The translations under genes were made by a program, and so were the position numbers. Below the pieces are notes generated by a model. That model was not told the DNA's origin. It ran no database searches and worked only from the letters and a program-made list of their open reading frames with translations. DNA of 64,000 nucleotides from positions 62,001 to 126,000 of the forward strand of contig JAWLCW010000006.1 of the NCBI GenBank assembly GCA_041686935.1, given 5' to 3'. This document shows, one piece after another, positions 62,863 through 64,000 of the stretch; within the stretch, counting starts at the first letter, position 1; every line of letters begins with the position of its first letter. The stretch is from Mariniphaga sp041686935. GTDB lineage: Bacteria; Bacteroidota; Bacteroidia; Bacteroidales; Prolixibacteraceae.

Positions 62863-63495
62863 ATGGCAAATCCAACCATTGAAGAATTACAAAACAACGA
62901 AAAATACGAACTGGTTGCCGAACTGGAACACCGGCAAATAAAGGAATTTGTAATGAATCAAATTACTACTGAAAGCAAGCTCATCAAGGGATTTATGATT
63001 TACCAGGGGATTATGATTTTGATAGGATTGTTTTTTGCCACCCGCCCCATTGTACTGGCTATGCGAGGAAACCCGGAACCGCTATTATATTTGCTGGGGG
63101 CTGTTATTTTTACTTTTACCTTGCTAATCATTATTCATGAACTGCTCCATTTGCTGGCCTTAAAAATAACCGGAGCGCCAAAAGTTACGATTGGCGGCTA
63201 CCTCAAAAAATTCATTTTTTATGCCGAAGCAGACCGCCATGTGCTCAACCGGGAACAATTTGCCCTGGTAGCGCTTACCCCGCTGGTTGTTGTGAAAGTA
63301 ATAACATTAATTGGAATTATTGTCACCATCAACGAACCTGCTTTCTATTTCTGGATGTTTGTAATGAGCGCCCACAGCCTTTTCTGCGCCGGCGATATTG
63401 GTATGCTTTCATTTTTCGACCGGTTTCCGGAATCAAAAGTTTACACCTATGATGTGCAGGAGGAGAAACGGAGTTATTTTTTCAGGGAGAAATAA
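62863..63495 (+). CDS. DUF3267 family membrane protein (putative zincin)
   Basis: A 210-residue membrane protein with about four helices. The second helix carries IIHELLHLLALKITG, an HExxH-type zinc motif, and the next segment KVTIGGYLKKFIFYAEAD is typical of DUF3267. A later polar segment (SAHSLFCAGDIGM) may supply the third ligand. It is presumably an intramembrane metalloprotease or a degenerate relative; substrate unknown. Starts 6 bp after the flippase stop. Confidence 0.85.
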   Translation: MANPTIEELQNNEKYELVAELEHRQIKEFVMNQITTESKLIKGFMIYQGIMILIGLFFATRPIVLAMRGNPEPLLYLLGAVIFTFTLLIIIHELLHLLALKITGAPKVTIGGYLKKFIFYAEADRHVLNREQFALVALTPLVVVKVITLIGIIVTINEPAFYFWMFVMSAHSLFCAGDIGMLSFFDRFPESKVYTYDVQEEKRSYFFREK

Positions 63496-63569
63496 ACTTT
63501 GTATATATCCTTTCTTCTGTAAATATCCTGACAAACAGATAGTTTTAAAAAATAAGTGCAAAATGTTTA

Positions 63570-63598
63570 TTGCGTTAAACAAAATTTGTCTATTTTTG
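63570..63598 (+). promoter_or_regulatory. Full consensus promoter of the AAA ATPase gene
   Basis: TTG (63570-63572), 18 bases, TATTTTTG (63591-63598): both boxes match the Bacteroidota consensus, 23 bases before the ATG at 63622. Confidence 0.72.
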
Positions 63599-63621
63599 TA
63601 TAACAGATTAAACAATTTATC

Positions 63622-64000
63622 ATGGAAAGGTTGTATTTATTTCAGGAACAGCTAATAAGGGCCACCACATTTTTGTTTCGACGAGACTTTATAGATAAAA
63701 TTGAATGGGATGAACGGCTCATTGGACTCATTGGGGCGAGAGGTGTTGGAAAAACAACGCTGATGTTACAACATTTGACTGAAAATACAAAGTTGCAGGA
63801 AGAAACCCTTTACGTAACAATCGACAACCTGGCCATGCCTGTTGAAAGTCTTTATTCGCTTGCTGAAACGTTTTACAAATCGGGAGGGAAAAGGCTTTAT
63901 ATCGATGAAATACACAAATTTCCCAACTGGGCTCTTGAATTGAAAAATATTTATGATTTGATTCCCGGGCTGAAAGTAGTTTTTTCAGGTTCTTCTATTC
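63622..64000 (+). CDS. AAA_14/DUF4143-type ATPase (partial, N-terminal end)
   Basis: The first 126 residues of a longer protein leaving the window. Walker A is GARGVGKTTLM, Walker B is LYIDEIHKFPNW and the sensor-like strand is KVVFSGSS. This arrangement marks the ATP-binding proteins with a C-terminal DUF4143 domain, common in Bacteroidota, function unknown. It has its own consensus promoter, so it is not part of the glycan operon. Confidence 0.88.
   Translation, partial: MERLYLFQEQLIRATTFLFRRDFIDKIEWDERLIGLIGARGVGKTTLMLQHLTENTKLQEETLYVTIDNLAMPVESLYSLAETFYKSGGKRLYIDEIHKFPNWALELKNIYDLIPGLKVVFSGSSI

Overview
The window reads as a chromosomal segment of a member of the Bacteroidota, most likely of the Marinilabiliales/Prolixibacteraceae kind. 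The family name is an inference; the phylum is well supported. Supporting signs are a type IX secretion (gliding/Por) gene block, a T9SS-sorted peptidase, an AraC-type hybrid histidine kinase, NagB-PIG-L fusions, MG-like surface proteins, AT-rich spacers, weak Shine-Dalgarno sites, and several promoters of the Bacteroidota type (TTG, about 19 bp, TAnnTTTG). I saw no rRNA, tRNA, CRISPR array, insertion sequence or prophage.

Layout. 1-8.3 kb: tail of a surface protein, a LytTR response regulator, a DUF4395 membrane protein, a sugar porter, the GTPases Der and Era, and a long lysine-aminomutase-like radical SAM protein. 8.6-11.4 kb: a polysaccharide deacetylase, a FAD oxidoreductase and a broken PIN toxin/antitoxin pair. 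11.7-17.7 kb: a complete tripartite efflux operon (ATPase, two FtsX-type permeases, HlyD adaptor, TolC). 17.7-22.3 kb: amidohydrolase lipoprotein, nitroreductase, small unknown gene, PBP1A. 22.5-33.3 kb: topA, a degenerate arginase-fold protein, then porP-gldK-gldL-gldM-gldN and a second gldK. 33.3-37.0 kb: three-gene sugar-acid type operon with two Tat-exported proteins. 37.1-41.4 kb: TonB-dependent receptor, a NikR-family regulator, and an M1 peptidase carrying a T9SS C-terminal sorting domain. 41.5-45.7 kb: ROK sugar kinase, yidD, and a zinc-type ABC uptake operon ending in a tiny double zinc-ribbon protein. 45.7-53.6 kb: two NagB proteins (one fused to PIG-L) under a ROK repressor, a PHP phosphoesterase, a flavin reductase, a LolA-like protein and an SDR. 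53.7-59.4 kb: a soluble hybrid kinase with AraC output, a periplasmic 1-Cys peroxiredoxin and a cytochrome c-sugar dehydrogenase. 59.5-64 kb: glycan genes (GT4, FkbM methyltransferase, flippase), a DUF3267 zincin and the start of an AAA ATPase.

How the parts connect. The gld block supplies the secretion machine that would export the M1 peptidase encoded nearby. The zinc operon and the ROK-controlled amino-sugar operon are self-contained uptake and catabolic units. The most unusual item is the NikR homologue: every nickel ligand known from E. coli NikR is replaced, yet a perfect 28-bp NikR-spaced palindrome sits at its own start and the same half-site recurs twice, with the same spacing but as a direct repeat, in front of the adjacent TonB receptor. 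That looks like a repurposed, non-nickel NikR circuit. Other notable items are the tandem GldK duplication, the metal-site-degenerate ureohydrolase that leads the secretion genes, a fragment of a classical HTCS sensor left in frame in front of the soluble hybrid kinase, and a roughly 170-bp MITE-like palindrome.
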